A stretch of DNA of 64,000 nucleotides from Rheinheimera salexigens (GCF_001752395.1 NZ_MKEK01000001.1:2285147-2349146), one strand, 5' to 3'; counted from the first letter of the stretch, positions 7,961-18,413 are shown. Numbers and translations: made by a program. The notes: generated by a model not told the origin, from the sequence alone.

Positions 7961-10756
7961 TTGGAAAATAAGCAGCTATTGCAAAGTATAAATGATCACC
8001 GAAGTTATCAGCACTTTGTGCTTGAGAACGGCCTTGCTGTGCTTTTAGTGCAACAAGCAGATGCTCATAAAAGTGCGGCAGCGTTAACGGTTAATGTAGG
8101 CCACTTTGATGATCCAAGTGAGCGCCAAGGTTTAGCTCATTTTCTGGAGCACATGTTGTTTTTGGGCTCAAAAAACTATCCAGAAGCCGGTGAATATCAG
8201 CAATTTATCAGTCGTCACGGCGGTAGCCATAACGCTTGGACGGGTACTGAGCACAGTAGTTTCTTTTTTGATATAAATAATGACTTTTTTGAGCAAACCT
8301 TAGCCCGATTTGCTGATATGTTTAGCCAGCCCTTATTTAGCTCAGAATATATTGAAAAAGAACGCCATGCCATTGAAGCCGAGTTTAGTTTAAAGCTTAA
8401 AGATGACGGCCGTCGTATTTATCAAGTGCATAAAGAAACCGTCAATCCAGAACACCCTTTTTCCAAGTTTTCAGTCGGTAGTTTAACTACGTTAGCTGAC
8501 TTACCTAACGACAGCTTGCGCCAAGCTTTAATGCGCTTTTTCCAGCAGCAATATAGTGCAAAGCGTATGACATTAGCTTTAGTGTCGCCATTACCACTAG
8601 ACGAGCAACGGCATTATGTAGAACAATATTTCTCTGCTATCGCCAATCAACCGCAGGCAAAGCCAGCACTTACGACAACGCTTTACTTGCCTGAGCAGCA
8701 AGGCATTCAGTTAAACATAAGGCCACATAAAAACAGCCAAAAATTGGTGGTCAGTTTTGCCCTACCCGACATTCAGTCTTGGTATAAACATAAAGTGATT
8801 AGCTTTTTGGCGCATCTAATTGGTGATGAAGCAGAGGGCTCATTATTAAGTTATTTAAAGCAGCGCTCTTGGGTTAATCAACTTAGTGCGGGTGGCGGAA
8901 TTGATGGCAGTAACTATAAAGACTTTACCATAGCCTTTGAATTAACCGAGCAAGGTTTAACCCAGCGCGATGCTATCGTTAGCAGTTTATTTAGTTATTT
9001 AGCGCTGCTTAAAGTTAAGCCTTTCCCTGTAACTTTATTTAATGAAAAACAAAAGTTGCTGGAATGGGCTTATCTGTATCAAGAGCCCTCTGACGAGTTA
9101 GATACCGCCAATCATTTATCGATTAATATGCAGCATTATCCGGTGGCGGATATTATTTATGGTGACTACCGTATGGAAGCCCCCAGTGATGCGCTTTACC
9201 AGCATATTTTACAGTTTTTTTGTAGCAGCAATATGCGTTTAATGCTCATTACGCCACAGGTAGCAGTAAATAAACAAGCGCGCTGGTATCACACGCCTTA
9301 TAGTGTCGAATCCATAGACTCAGCACTATTACAGCAATTTGATAATGCCGCTTTAATACCTGAATTATATTTACCCGGCGCCAATCCGTATCTTAGCGAT
9401 AATCTTATCTTATTACCGAAAAATGCACATATGCCGATACCAAAACGGCTACATCACTCAGAGGCGATATCGGTTTGGTATAAAGCCGATACTGAATTTA
9501 ATAGCCCCAAAGGCCATATTTTTGTTCAGTTAAGCCTAGCCAATAGCCAAAATGGCTGTGCTCAGCTTGCGGCAATTCGGTTATGGGTTGAATTATTTCA
9601 AGATAATATTAACCAACAATTATACCCTGCCACGGCCATAGACTTAATTTATAATGTCCACGTCCACCGCCAAGGCATTAGTATTCACACCAGTGGTTTA
9701 GCTGCAAATCAGCTGTTGTTATTAACCAATATATTAGACAAAATGTCAGAGTTGCAGTTTAGCGAGCAACGCTTTTTGGAAATAAAACGGCATTTAACTC
9801 GGCATTGGCGAAATAGCAGCAAAAACAAACCTGTACCACAACTATTTTCCCAGTTGTCGGCTATTTTACAACCGTTAAATCCAGAAATAATTCAGCTTGC
9901 CGACGCTTTAGAGACGTTAACCTTTACCGACTTTATCCAGTTTCATCAGCAATTATTCAATCAAGTACATATTGAAAGTTTAATGATAGGTAATTGGTCA
10001 CTTGATCAAGCCAATGAACTGACATCTGAGCTAAAACAGTGGCAACTCAATTTGCATAACGCAGCGCCAGCCCTGCCTAACCCTACCTATAAAGTGCAAG
10101 GTCAAGGTCCGGTATGGTTACAAGTAGAGACTGAGCATAATGATCATGCATTAGTCATTTACTTGCCGGCACAAGAAACAACCGCTGACTCGATGGCCTT
10201 ATTTATGCTGGCCAATCATGTGTTATCGGCTGAGTACTTTCACCAACTACGCACAGAGCAACAACTAGGCTACTTAGTCGGTACCGGCTATGCCCCAATT
10301 AACACCTTACCCGGTATCGCTTTTTATGTGCAATCACCTAACGCTGATTGTGCCCTGCTTTATCAAGCTACCGTGGTATTTTTCCGCTCATTTTTAACTG
10401 AAACCGAACAGTTAACTGCAGCAGATTTTGCTGAAATGAAACAAGGTTTACAGGCACAGTTAACGCAAGGTGATAGCAGTTTAGGCGCTAGAGCAAAACG
10501 CTTTTGGCTGGCGTTAGGCCAACATGATTATAATTTTAATCTTACCCACTGTATTGTTCAGGCATTAGACGAGTTATCGTTAAACGAATTTATTCAATTT
10601 TTGCACCAACTGCTGTTACCCGAATATGATGCCATTTTCTTAGCCACAGATCCTAAACCTGCAATAGACCATATTCAAGCTAGCACTGCCGCTGAATTAA
10701 AGCAGCGCCTGCAACAAACAGAAATTGCTTTTGACAGTTTTGCTAAACTTGGTTAA
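7961..10756 (+). CDS. Insulinase-family (M16) zinc metalloprotease
   Basis: A 931-residue M16A-type protease. The inverted zinc motif HFLEH is at residues 60-64 and the third zinc ligand is Glu141 in EAEF. The C-terminal half carries the usual inactive M16 repeats with the LRTEQQLGYLVG element that contributes to the active site. It resembles pitrilysin (protease III) and insulin-degrading enzyme, which degrade peptides in a closed chamber. Unlike E. coli PtrA there is no signal peptide, so this copy is probably cytoplasmic. The start is TTG with AGGA upstream; no ATG lies nearby in frame. It is monocistronic after a 243-bp gap. Confidence 0.9.
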   Translation: MENKQLLQSINDHRSYQHFVLENGLAVLLVQQADAHKSAAALTVNVGHFDDPSERQGLAHFLEHMLFLGSKNYPEAGEYQQFISRHGGSHNAWTGTEHSSFFFDINNDFFEQTLARFADMFSQPLFSSEYIEKERHAIEAEFSLKLKDDGRRIYQVHKETVNPEHPFSKFSVGSLTTLADLPNDSLRQALMRFFQQQYSAKRMTLALVSPLPLDEQRHYVEQYFSAIANQPQAKPALTTTLYLPEQQGIQLNIRPHKNSQKLVVSFALPDIQSWYKHKVISFLAHLIGDEAEGSLLSYLKQRSWVNQLSAGGGIDGSNYKDFTIAFELTEQGLTQRDAIVSSLFSYLALLKVKPFPVTLFNEKQKLLEWAYLYQEPSDELDTANHLSINMQHYPVADIIYGDYRMEAPSDALYQHILQFFCSSNMRLMLITPQVAVNKQARWYHTPYSVESIDSALLQQFDNAALIPELYLPGANPYLSDNLILLPKNAHMPIPKRLHHSEAISVWYKADTEFNSPKGHIFVQLSLANSQNGCAQLAAIRLWVELFQDNINQQLYPATAIDLIYNVHVHRQGISIHTSGLAANQLLLLTNILDKMSELQFSEQRFLEIKRHLTRHWRNSSKNKPVPQLFSQLSAILQPLNPEIIQLADALETLTFTDFIQFHQQLFNQVHIESLMIGNWSLDQANELTSELKQWQLNLHNAAPALPNPTYKVQGQGPVWLQVETEHNDHALVIYLPAQETTADSMALFMLANHVLSAEYFHQLRTEQQLGYLVGTGYAPINTLPGIAFYVQSPNADCALLYQATVVFFRSFLTETEQLTAADFAEMKQGLQAQLTQGDSSLGARAKRFWLALGQHDYNFNLTHCIVQALDELSLNEFIQFLHQLLLPEYDAIFLATDPKPAIDHIQASTAAELKQRLQQTEIAFDSFAKLG

Positions 10757-10874
10757 CGTGGCCTGTTGTTTTCGCCACTTAGCATCTGCGTAATTTAATA
10801 AAGTTGTGGATCTCTTTCACTAGCTTAGTGCTAATTTTTGGCCGTGTCGTTTATTTGCTGTTAATGGAGACGGT

Positions 10875-13034
10875 GTGCAATCATATTTATTCACTATAGC
10901 GTTAGTAATAGCGACCGCCACCTCGTGCTTGGCTATTTATAGCATTATAAAGGTACGTCGTTCTCAATCTAAATTAGCACAAAGCGAAGAACAGCTACGA
11001 TTGTCTTTATGGGCTAGTGGAGATGAGTTATGGGACTGGAAAGTTAACCAAGCACAATTTTACCGTTCTAGTTCATGGTTATCCTCTGTTGAGCAATCGA
11101 CTAACAGCACTGAATTTCCGCCTTATAAGCAATTGATTCATCCAGATGACTTGTCTCGAGTGCAACTTTTATTGCAACAGCATTTAGCTGGCGAGACGAC
11201 AATGTTTGAAGCAAACTATCGGATGAAAGACAATGACAATCATTGGACTTGGGTATTAGATCGCGGTAAAGCAGTAGCCTTTGCCGCCGATGGCAGTGTG
11301 ACGCGTGTTACTGGCACCCTAAAAAACATTCATCACTTAAAACAAACCGAAGAACAATTGCAATTGTTTGCTCGCTGCTTAGAAAACATTTCTGATGCGG
11401 TTGTGATCTGCGATCATCAATTTTCGATTTTAGAAGTTAATCCTGCTTTTAGCAGTATTACCGGTTTATCTAGGAAAGCCGTTTTAAACAAACGCTTTGA
11501 GCTTAGTTTATACCCAAGTAAATTTATGGCTGATATACGCGCTAAACTAAATGCAGATGAGCATTGGAGTGGCGAGGTACGTGAACAACGGCCTAATGGT
11601 GATATTTATTATGCTGACTTGACCTTTGATGTCATAAACGATACTCAGCAACAAACCAGCCAATACGTAGCCGTATTTTCAGATATTACCGAACGTAAAC
11701 AGCGTGAAGCAAAGCTCAGTGACTTAGTGAATAAAGATACCTTAACCGGCTTACCTAATCGCGCGGTATTTATCCAACAGTTGTCCGCTATAGTTACCCA
11801 AAATACTGAATATGCAGTATTAGTATTTGACTTAGATAACTTTAAAAAAATTAATGACTCTTTAGGCCATGATTTAGGTGACAGCCTATTATGTAAAATA
11901 TCGGCAAGATTAAATCAGTTTGCTCAATATAAAAATGCTTTATATCGTTTAGGCGGTGATGAGTTTGCGATATTAATTAAACAACCTAGTGATAAAAATT
12001 TTATCGAAGTGTTTGCTAAAGAATTGTTAGGCCATATTAACCAGCCATTTTTTGTTAATAAGCATGAACTCGTCATCAGTTGTAGTATCGGTATCGTTAC
12101 CTATCCAACCCATGGCAATAATGCTCAGGTGTTATTGCGCAATGCCGACACAGCTATGTATAACGCTAAAAGCCAAGGTGCTAATCGTTTTTTATTTTTT
12201 AATGATGCCATGAATCAATTAGCGGTAAAACGCTTACAAATAGAAAACTTAATTCGTTATGGTTTAAAAGAAGATTTCTTTTGTGTCTATTATCAACCTA
12301 AGTTAGACATTATTACTGGCCAGTTAGTCGGTATGGAAGCTTTAGTGCGCTTTAACACCCCTAAAGGTGGGTTAATTAGTCCAGCGAGCTTTATTCCTAT
12401 TGCAGAAGAAACTGGCCAAATCATTGAAATTGGTGAAGTGGTATTACGTAAAGCCTGTCAAGACGTTAAACGTTGGATTGATCAGGGATTATTTGATGGT
12501 AGAGTCGCCGTTAACTTGTCCTCTCGACAATTTGCGTTGCCGTTTTTATGTGAACAAATTGACCAGATTTTGCAAGAAACCGAATTACCTTCATATCATC
12601 TTGAATTAGAAATCACCGAAGGTACGGTAATGCAGTCGCCTAAACTGGCCATTGAAACCATGAAGAAGTTACGTGCTCGCGGCATGCATTTAGCTATGGA
12701 TGATTTTGGTACCGGTTATTCTTCATTAGCGTATTTAAAACAATTTCCGCTGAATACGTTAAAAATAGACAAAATTTTTATAGACGATTTAAATACCGCT
12801 CGTGGCAGAAATATGGTGGACACCATAGTCACTATTGCCCATAACCTTAATTTAACCGTAGTCGCTGAGGGCGTAGAGCAGTTAGAGCAAGTAGAGATGT
12901 TACATAAATTACGTTGCCAAATCATTCAAGGTTACTATTACAGTAAACCGATCAGTGCCAATGACTTTAGTACGTTTTTACAGGAAATAAAACAAAAGCG
13001 TTGGCAGTCATTTGCTATCGCAACTGATGTTTAG
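10875..13034 (+). CDS. PAS-PAS-GGDEF-EAL cyclic-di-GMP signalling protein
   Basis: A 719-residue protein with one N-terminal membrane segment (about residues 4-24), two PAS domains (about 35-155 and 165-275), a GGDEF domain with intact GGDEF at 360-364, and an EAL domain with intact MEALVRF and DDFGTGYSSL. Both cyclase and phosphodiesterase motifs look complete; which activity dominates cannot be told. No RxxD inhibitory site was seen just before the GGDEF motif. The start is GTG with GGAGA upstream. A good terminator follows (13061-13091). Confidence 0.92.
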   Translation: MQSYLFTIALVIATATSCLAIYSIIKVRRSQSKLAQSEEQLRLSLWASGDELWDWKVNQAQFYRSSSWLSSVEQSTNSTEFPPYKQLIHPDDLSRVQLLLQQHLAGETTMFEANYRMKDNDNHWTWVLDRGKAVAFAADGSVTRVTGTLKNIHHLKQTEEQLQLFARCLENISDAVVICDHQFSILEVNPAFSSITGLSRKAVLNKRFELSLYPSKFMADIRAKLNADEHWSGEVREQRPNGDIYYADLTFDVINDTQQQTSQYVAVFSDITERKQREAKLSDLVNKDTLTGLPNRAVFIQQLSAIVTQNTEYAVLVFDLDNFKKINDSLGHDLGDSLLCKISARLNQFAQYKNALYRLGGDEFAILIKQPSDKNFIEVFAKELLGHINQPFFVNKHELVISCSIGIVTYPTHGNNAQVLLRNADTAMYNAKSQGANRFLFFNDAMNQLAVKRLQIENLIRYGLKEDFFCVYYQPKLDIITGQLVGMEALVRFNTPKGGLISPASFIPIAEETGQIIEIGEVVLRKACQDVKRWIDQGLFDGRVAVNLSSRQFALPFLCEQIDQILQETELPSYHLELEITEGTVMQSPKLAIETMKKLRARGMHLAMDDFGTGYSSLAYLKQFPLNTLKIDKIFIDDLNTARGRNMVDTIVTIAHNLNLTVVAEGVEQLEQVEMLHKLRCQIIQGYYYSKPISANDFSTFLQEIKQKRWQSFAIATDV

Positions 13035-13060
13035 GAATTTTAAAACGGTTTGAGGAATGA

Positions 13061-13091
13061 AAACAGCGCCTTAATTGGCGCTGTTTTTTTT
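13061..13091 (+). terminator. Rho-independent terminator after the GGDEF-EAL gene
   Basis: Ten-base perfect stem (AAACAGCGCC with its complement GGCGCTGTTT), six-base loop, and a run of eight T on the plus strand. The T run touches the stop codon of the convergent maoP gene at 13090, so it may also slow maoP transcripts from the other side. Confidence 0.85.
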
Positions 13092-13440
13092 AATCTGAAT
13101 CGGTATCAACGTAAGAAAAATCTTCATTACCATCGGCTAGTTTTTTGGTACCAAATACAGTATGAAACTTACGTTTTTCGGCCAAACGATGTTTATATTT
13201 CATCCAGGTTTTTTCGTATAAAGTTGTTGCCGGTTCTTCACCTTTGCATACAGAAATAAAACGCTGTTCTTCATCATTTGTTGGAGTTCTCTTACCTTCC
13301 TCCAACTCAAACATTGCTAAACCATGCTTCTCGAGCACATTACCTTCATTAAGGGTAAAACGCCCAGACCGGGTAAACCCTTTAGGGAAATTTCGGTCAT
13401 CGAAAAAGCGACGTTGACTAACAAAACTTGGCTGCATCAC
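13090..13440 (-). CDS. maoP: MaoP (DUF413), macrodomain Ori organisation protein
   Basis: A 116-residue basic protein of the DUF413/YifE family, recognised from FVSQRRFFDDRNFPKGF at the N-terminus and the KTWMKYKHRLAEKRKFHTVF region. In E. coli MaoP acts with the maoS site to organise the Ori macrodomain. It is divergent from hdfR, exactly as yifE/maoP and hdfR are in E. coli, which supports the call. The 127-bp gap to hdfR would be the place for a maoS-like site, but I cannot recognise one with confidence. Confidence 0.9.
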   Translation of the reverse strand: MMQPSFVSQRRFFDDRNFPKGFTRSGRFTLNEGNVLEKHGLAMFELEEGKRTPTNDEEQRFISVCKGEEPATTLYEKTWMKYKHRLAEKRKFHTVFGTKKLADGNEDFSYVDTDSD

Positions 13441-13567
13441 TTTTTTTCCTCTAATTTTGTTGGAATTTAACCCAACCAGTTGAATCTGTGCGGAGTATGG
13501 TTAACAATAATCGTATCGTAAAACAAAAATTTTTTATCGACACCATAAATAATTCCTAGGATATAAT

Positions 13568-14416
13568 TTGGATACCGAACTGCTTAAAACCTTTATCGAA
13601 GTTCAGCGTACTCGGCATTTTGGCCAAGCAGCAGAAAACTTGTATTTAACTCAATCTGCGGTCAGCTTTAGGATCCGTCAATTAGAGCAATACCTAGGTG
13701 TTAACTTATTTAGCCGCCATCGAAATAATATTCAATTAACCGCTGCTGGTGAGCGTTTATTGCCCCATGCAGAAGCCATGCTCGCCGCCCTGCAGCGTGC
13801 TAAGCAAGATGTTGCCACTAGCGCAGAACAAGCCCAGCCCTTCTCTATGGCCGCTACAGCTAACATTTGGGATGCTTTTTTGCTGCAAGGTTTTGTGCGT
13901 AGCCAACATCTGTTTCCTACTTTGTGCTGGCGCGCTGACTCTTTAGGCCGTGAGCAAATAGTTCGACAATTACAAGAGCGAAACTTAGATTTGGCTATTT
14001 TATTCGACCCGCCAAAAGTAGACGATATGCAAGTCGAAAAGCTTGGCACTATAAACTTATTGCCCTTAAGTAGCCACAATACGGCTAGTATTGATAACTG
14101 GCAGCAAGATTATATTTATATTAACTGGGGTAGCAGTTTTAGTGTGCAACATAACCGGCTGTTTCCGGAGTCGTCGGCAGCAAAACATCGTACCGGTAGC
14201 GCGAGAATTGCCTTAGAGATGATGCAATACACCGGAGGTAGTGCATATTTACCTAATGCCATGGTACAACAGTATCTTAATGAGCAACGTTTACATTTAG
14301 TGGCTGGCGCCCCCATCATTTCTAAAGATGTTTACGCCGCATTTTTACCTAATGCCGCTAATTTAAAACACATTTCTGCAATAAATATTCAATTATCGCA
14401 GCTACTTAAGAACTAA
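13568..14416 (+). CDS. hdfR: LysR-family regulator HdfR
   Basis: A 282-residue LysR-type regulator: N-terminal winged helix (about 1-60, with the QSAVSFRIRQLE recognition helix) and a periplasmic-binding-like effector domain (about 90-275). The opening MDTELLKTFIEV and the neighbour maoP match HdfR, known in E. coli as a repressor of flhDC. The start is TTG with AGGA upstream. The effector domain is more diverged than the DNA-binding domain. Whether it controls flagellar genes here is unknown. Confidence 0.88.
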   Translation: MDTELLKTFIEVQRTRHFGQAAENLYLTQSAVSFRIRQLEQYLGVNLFSRHRNNIQLTAAGERLLPHAEAMLAALQRAKQDVATSAEQAQPFSMAATANIWDAFLLQGFVRSQHLFPTLCWRADSLGREQIVRQLQERNLDLAILFDPPKVDDMQVEKLGTINLLPLSSHNTASIDNWQQDYIYINWGSSFSVQHNRLFPESSAAKHRTGSARIALEMMQYTGGSAYLPNAMVQQYLNEQRLHLVAGAPIISKDVYAAFLPNAANLKHISAINIQLSQLLKN

Positions 14417-14425
14417 GATGACACA

Positions 14426-14623
14426 TTAGGCATTATAGCGAGCTTCTTTATCACCGCGAACTCGAAGTAGGTTAAGCCGTTTATGACTATTAAACAATGG
14501 GATTAATAAAGGCCCTAAGCAGAGCGCAGCGAGGGCCCAACGAATAGCCGCCATGCCACTGCGTAATGCCGCGATATAAATGCCAGCAGCTGTACATAGC
14601 CATATAACAGGTAAAAATAACAC
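14426..14623 (-). CDS. Small two-helix membrane protein, unknown function
   Basis: A 65-residue hydrophobic protein with two likely membrane helices (about residues 2-20 and 25-45) followed by a basic tail with KRLNLLRVRGDKEARYNA. I do not recognise the family. The GTG at 14623 is chosen because GGAG lies 7 bases upstream; a TTG one codon earlier is too close to it. It lies between convergent hdfR and the fadJ terminator. Good Shine-Dalgarno and plausible topology suggest it is real, but there is no functional clue. Confidence 0.5.
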   Translation of the reverse strand: MLFLPVIWLCTAAGIYIAALRSGMAAIRWALAALCLGPLLIPLFNSHKRLNLLRVRGDKEARYNA

Positions 14624-14719
14624 CAAAACACTCCAATAACGTCGAGCATTAATTATACCCGTCGTAACTGACGCTTGCTGTTAATTATTTGTAGTTTATT
14701 CTTGGTTATTTGCAAATGA

Positions 14720-14746
14720 AAAAGGCATGTACTAGACATGCCTTTT
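14720..14746 (-). terminator. Rho-independent terminator of the fadIJ operon
   Basis: Ten-base perfect inverted repeat (AAAAGGCATG and CATGCCTTTT) with a seven-base loop, directly after fadJ on the minus strand and followed by T-rich sequence when read on that strand. Confidence 0.8.
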
Positions 14747-14762
14747 AAGTGTTTATGCTAAT

Positions 14763-16895
14763 TTAAGAGTAAAACTTTTGCTGTTGCTCGGCCATTTCTA
14801 ATAATAATGGCGCTGGAGTAAATCGAGCCCCAAAGCGGCTTTCTAAGCTACGCAACTGCGTGACCAAGTTTGTCACGCCCATAGTATCGATATAACGGAA
14901 TGGTCCACCTAAGAAGGGAGGGAAACCAATGCCGAAGATGGCACCAATATCTCCATCCCGCGCTGAAGCTATTACACCCTCGTCTAAACAACGTACCGCC
15001 TCATTTAACATCTGCGCCACACAACGATCGCTAATGTCGCTTGTACTTAAACGTGATGCTGGTGTGATAGATAGTAAGGTATAAACACTGCTATCAACCT
15101 GCTTTTTGGCTTTTTTACTTTTGCCATCATATAAATAAAAGCCTTTAGCGTTTTTCTTACCCTTACGACCATCAGCCAACAATTTTTCAAACGCCGCGGG
15201 GGCCGTAAAGCGCTCACCCAAAGCTTGACTTAAAATAGGTGAGATCTTGGCGCCAACATCAATACCTACTTCATCTAATAATGCTATTGGCCCGACTGGG
15301 AAACCAAACTTAACTAACGACTTGTCTATATGCTCGACTGACTCACCTTCTAACAAAATATTAGCCGCTTCATTCATATATAGCGCTAAGATACGGTTAA
15401 CATAAAATCCAGCACCGTCTTTGACCACTATTGGCGTTTTACCTTGTTTACGGGCAAAAGCTACCGTAGTTGCGATAGTTTCAGCTGATGTTGTTTCATG
15501 GGCAATAACTTCCACTAAGGGCATTTTATCTACCGGTGAAAAGTAATGTAAGCCAATAACATTTTCTGGCCGTTTAGCATTAGCCGCTATTTGGCCGATG
15601 GGTAATGAGCTAGTGTTACTAGCAAAAATAGTGGCTTCATTACCATGCAATTCAATATCAGCCACCATTTGCTGCTTTAAATCTAAGTCTTCAAATACCG
15701 CTTCAACCACAATATCAACATCGTGAAAACCACTGTAATCAGTCGTACCCGTAATTAACAGCATTTGCTTTTGCAGCTCAGCTTGGCTAATAAACCGTCG
15801 GTTGAGTTTTTTCTTCAGTAGTGAATAACTGTATTTAAGGGCATGAGCAATACCTTGCTGGTTAATATCTTTTAACCGAACCGGAATGCCAGCTTTTGTT
15901 GCTGTTACGTTAGCAATACCGCCGCCCATTAAGCCACCACCTAAAATAGCCGCTTTATGCACTGTTCTTGGTGTTACATCGCCTGCACCTGTTTCCTTTT
16001 TCATTTCGGTGGTGGCAAAAAACAGACTGCGCAATGCTGCAGACTCTTTGGTCATACATAATTGGCCAAAGGCTTCAGCTTCAGCTAATAAACCTGCTGT
16101 TTTACCTTTATCTATACCCGTTTGAATAACATCTAATATTTTAATTAGCGCGGGGTAATTGCCATGGGTTTTGCTTATTGTTTGTTTACGCGCTTGGCTA
16201 AATACAATATTTCGACCAAGACTGGTTTGCTCTAAAAACTTATCCACTAAACCCACTTTACGATTATCTCGCTGAGGTTTACCTTTTAACGCTAACTTTA
16301 TTGCGGTTTCTAATAAGATACTGACTGGTACAACATCATCGACTAAGCCAAATTTTTTGGCTTGAGCTGGGCGTAATTGCTTGCCGGTCAACATCATATC
16401 TAAGGCTTTTTGTAAACCGACTAATTTAGGTAAACGCTGGGTGCCACCACTGCCTGGCAATAAGCCTAGCTGGACTTCAGGTAAGCCTAAAACGGTTTTA
16501 TCGCTATTACTGGCAACTCGGGCATGACAGGCCATGGCTAACTCTAAACCGCCGCCTAAACACGGACCATGAATAGCCGCCACTAAAGGGATGCTTAACT
16601 GCTCTAGTTGATTAAATATGTCTTGGCCCATAGTAGCAATACTTTGTGCTTGAGCTGCCGTCTGGCAGTCATTTAGCATTGAAATATCAGCTCCGGCAAT
16701 AAATGAATTTGCTTTACCACTGGTAAACACTAGGCCCTTTAATTCTTTATTAGCTTTAATCTCGGTTAATAAGGCGGCAATTTCATCCGCGAAGGCCGCT
16801 TTTAACACGTTCATCGACTCGCCAACAATATCCATACTGATAATACCAATATGATCGTCGCGTACGGTTAAACTAAAACTATTACTCGCAGTCAT
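14763..16895 (-). CDS. fadJ: Fatty acid oxidation complex alpha subunit FadJ
   Basis: A 710-residue bifunctional enzyme: N-terminal enoyl-CoA hydratase/isomerase domain (about 1-190, with [12 protein letters not shown] and [12 protein letters not shown]) and C-terminal 3-hydroxyacyl-CoA dehydrogenase (about 310-700, with the NAD-binding [10 protein letters not shown] and [11 protein letters not shown]). With FadI it runs the hydration, oxidation and thiolysis steps of beta-oxidation. The start is ATG at 16895, which overlaps the fadI stop codon (TAATG); the open frame runs 16 codons further upstream into fadI, but the coupled ATG matches the family N-terminus. Cytoplasmic. Confidence 0.95.
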   Translation of the reverse strand: MTASNSFSLTVRDDHIGIISMDIVGESMNVLKAAFADEIAALLTEIKANKELKGLVFTSGKANSFIAGADISMLNDCQTAAQAQSIATMGQDIFNQLEQLSIPLVAAIHGPCLGGGLELAMACHARVASNSDKTVLGLPEVQLGLLPGSGGTQRLPKLVGLQKALDMMLTGKQLRPAQAKKFGLVDDVVPVSILLETAIKLALKGKPQRDNRKVGLVDKFLEQTSLGRNIVFSQARKQTISKTHGNYPALIKILDVIQTGIDKGKTAGLLAEAEAFGQLCMTKESAALRSLFFATTEMKKETGAGDVTPRTVHKAAILGGGLMGGGIANVTATKAGIPVRLKDINQQGIAHALKYSYSLLKKKLNRRFISQAELQKQMLLITGTTDYSGFHDVDIVVEAVFEDLDLKQQMVADIELHGNEATIFASNTSSLPIGQIAANAKRPENVIGLHYFSPVDKMPLVEVIAHETTSAETIATTVAFARKQGKTPIVVKDGAGFYVNRILALYMNEAANILLEGESVEHIDKSLVKFGFPVGPIALLDEVGIDVGAKISPILSQALGERFTAPAAFEKLLADGRKGKKNAKGFYLYDGKSKKAKKQVDSSVYTLLSITPASRLSTSDISDRCVAQMLNEAVRCLDEGVIASARDGDIGAIFGIGFPPFLGGPFRYIDTMGVTNLVTQLRSLESRFGARFTPAPLLLEMAEQQQKFYS

Positions 16896-18205
16896 TATTC
16901 TGTCTCCACTATCATCGCTACGCCTAATCCACCCGCAGCACACGCTGTGGTTAAGCCTACACCACCACCACGACGATTTAATTCATTAAGTGTTTGCACG
17001 ATTAAACGGGTACCGGTAGCTGCAAAGGGGTGACCATAAGCTAACGAACCGCCATTAACGTTAAATTTATCCATATCAATTTCACCAATAGCTGCACTAC
17101 GGCCTAGTTTTTCAGCTGCGAATTTTTTACTGGCAAACATTTTTACGTTGGCAAGTGTTTGTGCAGCAAAGGCTTCATGCATTTCAATTAAGGTTAAGTC
17201 CGCTAACGTCATACCGGCGCGATCAAGCGCGATTGGCGTGGCATACGACGGCCCCATTAACATGTCTTCATGCACGCCGATAGCAGAGAAAGCATAGCTG
17301 CGGATATAACCCAGTGGCTTATAGCCTAAGGCTTTAGCCCGGCTTTCTGTCATCATTAATACCGCTGAAGCGCCATCGGTTAAAGGCGTACTATTGGCTG
17401 CTGTCACGGTGCCGTGCGCCCGATCAAACGCAGGTTTTAAGCGCGCGTAAGACTCTAATTTAGAATCTTGACGAATATTGTTGTCCATTTCCAGAAAGCG
17501 TGAATAAGGGGCAACCTGTGCCGCCATGACTTCTTGTTGCATAATGCCACTTTGCCATGCAGCAGTGGCTAAGGTATGCGAGCGATGCGCCAACGCATCT
17601 TGCTCTAAACGGCTAATGTTATGTGACTTTGCCATTTGCTCAGCTGTATCACCCATTGATAAGCCTGTACTGTATTCCGCAATCGCAGGCGGAACGGGTA
17701 ATAAATCTTTAAAGCTTAAACGGCGGAAAATGGCAATACGTTGACTTAAGGTACGGGCCTTACTTAAATCAACTAAAGCACGAGCTAAAGCTTTGCTAAC
17801 ACCAATAGGCACGACTGAACTTGAATCTGCACCACCGGCAATAGCAATTTCACTCATGCCGGCCATCATAGTTTCTGCTACACTGGCAACTGATTGAAAA
17901 CTAGTGGCACAAGCACGGGTGACACTATAGGCATCGGTATGGACATGCATGTTAGTGCCTAATACAATTTCCCGAGCAATATTGGGCGCCTCGGGCATTT
18001 GCACCACTTGACCATATACAACCTGCTGGATAAGTTGCGGATCAATTTCACTGCGGATAAGTAATTCGTTAACCACCATTTTACCTAAGTCTAATGCCGA
18101 GACTCCGTGTAATTCTGTAGCTTGCTTAGCAAATGGCGTACGTAAACCAGAAACGATAGCAATTCTATCACCACCGCGAGTTGTTAATTGTATTGGCGTT
18201 TTCAT
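16895..18205 (-). CDS. fadI: Acetyl-CoA C-acyltransferase FadI
   Basis: A 436-residue thiolase, the same length as E. coli FadI. The acyl-accepting cysteine is in RACATS, and the other catalytic residues are in [14 protein letters not shown] (His) and TACAAGG (Cys). It cleaves 3-ketoacyl-CoA to acetyl-CoA and a shortened acyl-CoA. The ATG at 18205 follows a GAGGA sequence; an in-frame TTG four codons earlier is less likely. It is the first gene of the fadI-fadJ operon, and two palindromes upstream suggest control by fatty-acid regulators. Confidence 0.95.
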   Translation of the reverse strand: MKTPIQLTTRGGDRIAIVSGLRTPFAKQATELHGVSALDLGKMVVNELLIRSEIDPQLIQQVVYGQVVQMPEAPNIAREIVLGTNMHVHTDAYSVTRACATSFQSVASVAETMMAGMSEIAIAGGADSSSVVPIGVSKALARALVDLSKARTLSQRIAIFRRLSFKDLLPVPPAIAEYSTGLSMGDTAEQMAKSHNISRLEQDALAHRSHTLATAAWQSGIMQQEVMAAQVAPYSRFLEMDNNIRQDSKLESYARLKPAFDRAHGTVTAANSTPLTDGASAVLMMTESRAKALGYKPLGYIRSYAFSAIGVHEDMLMGPSYATPIALDRAGMTLADLTLIEMHEAFAAQTLANVKMFASKKFAAEKLGRSAAIGEIDMDKFNVNGGSLAYGHPFAATGTRLIVQTLNELNRRGGGVGLTTACAAGGLGVAMIVETE

Positions 18206-18225
18206 CCTGTTCCTCAATCTGAATT

Positions 18226-18242
18226 TACAGGTCAGACCTGTA
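18226..18242 (-). promoter_or_regulatory. FadR-like operator upstream of fadI
   Basis: A perfect 17-bp palindrome TACAGGTCAGACCTGTA, 20 bp upstream of the fadI start codon. Its core GGTCNGACC is that of the known E. coli FadR operator. FadR releases DNA when it binds long-chain acyl-CoA, so the site would repress fadIJ when fatty acids are absent. The match is seen; the regulation is inferred. Confidence 0.85.
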
Positions 18243-18276
18243 TTGTTGTTTTCGATTGTAACGACAGTTGTCGATA

Positions 18277-18296
18277 ATTAAAACACTTGTTTTAAT
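18277..18296. promoter_or_regulatory. 20-bp palindrome, possible second (PsrA-like) operator
   Basis: Perfect palindrome with nine-base arms (ATTAAAACA and TGTTTTAAT) around CT, in the divergent fadI/moxR region. TetR-type fatty-acid regulators such as PsrA bind AAAC...GTTT palindromes, so this may be a PsrA-like site acting on fadIJ. It could also serve the moxR operon. Confidence 0.5.
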
Positions 18297-18413
18297 ACAA
18301 ATTGAACCATATATCCGCTATAACGTCATAGCCTAGCTTGAAATTTCATGTTTTGGGTAATAAATACTCATTAAATCTAATTAATTAAGACTCTATTTTA
18401 GGGTAAACGCATT

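Noticed and set aside
13441..13567. maoS site between maoP and hdfR
   Set aside because: Expected from E. coli, but I cannot recognise the motif reliably by eye, so it is not listed.
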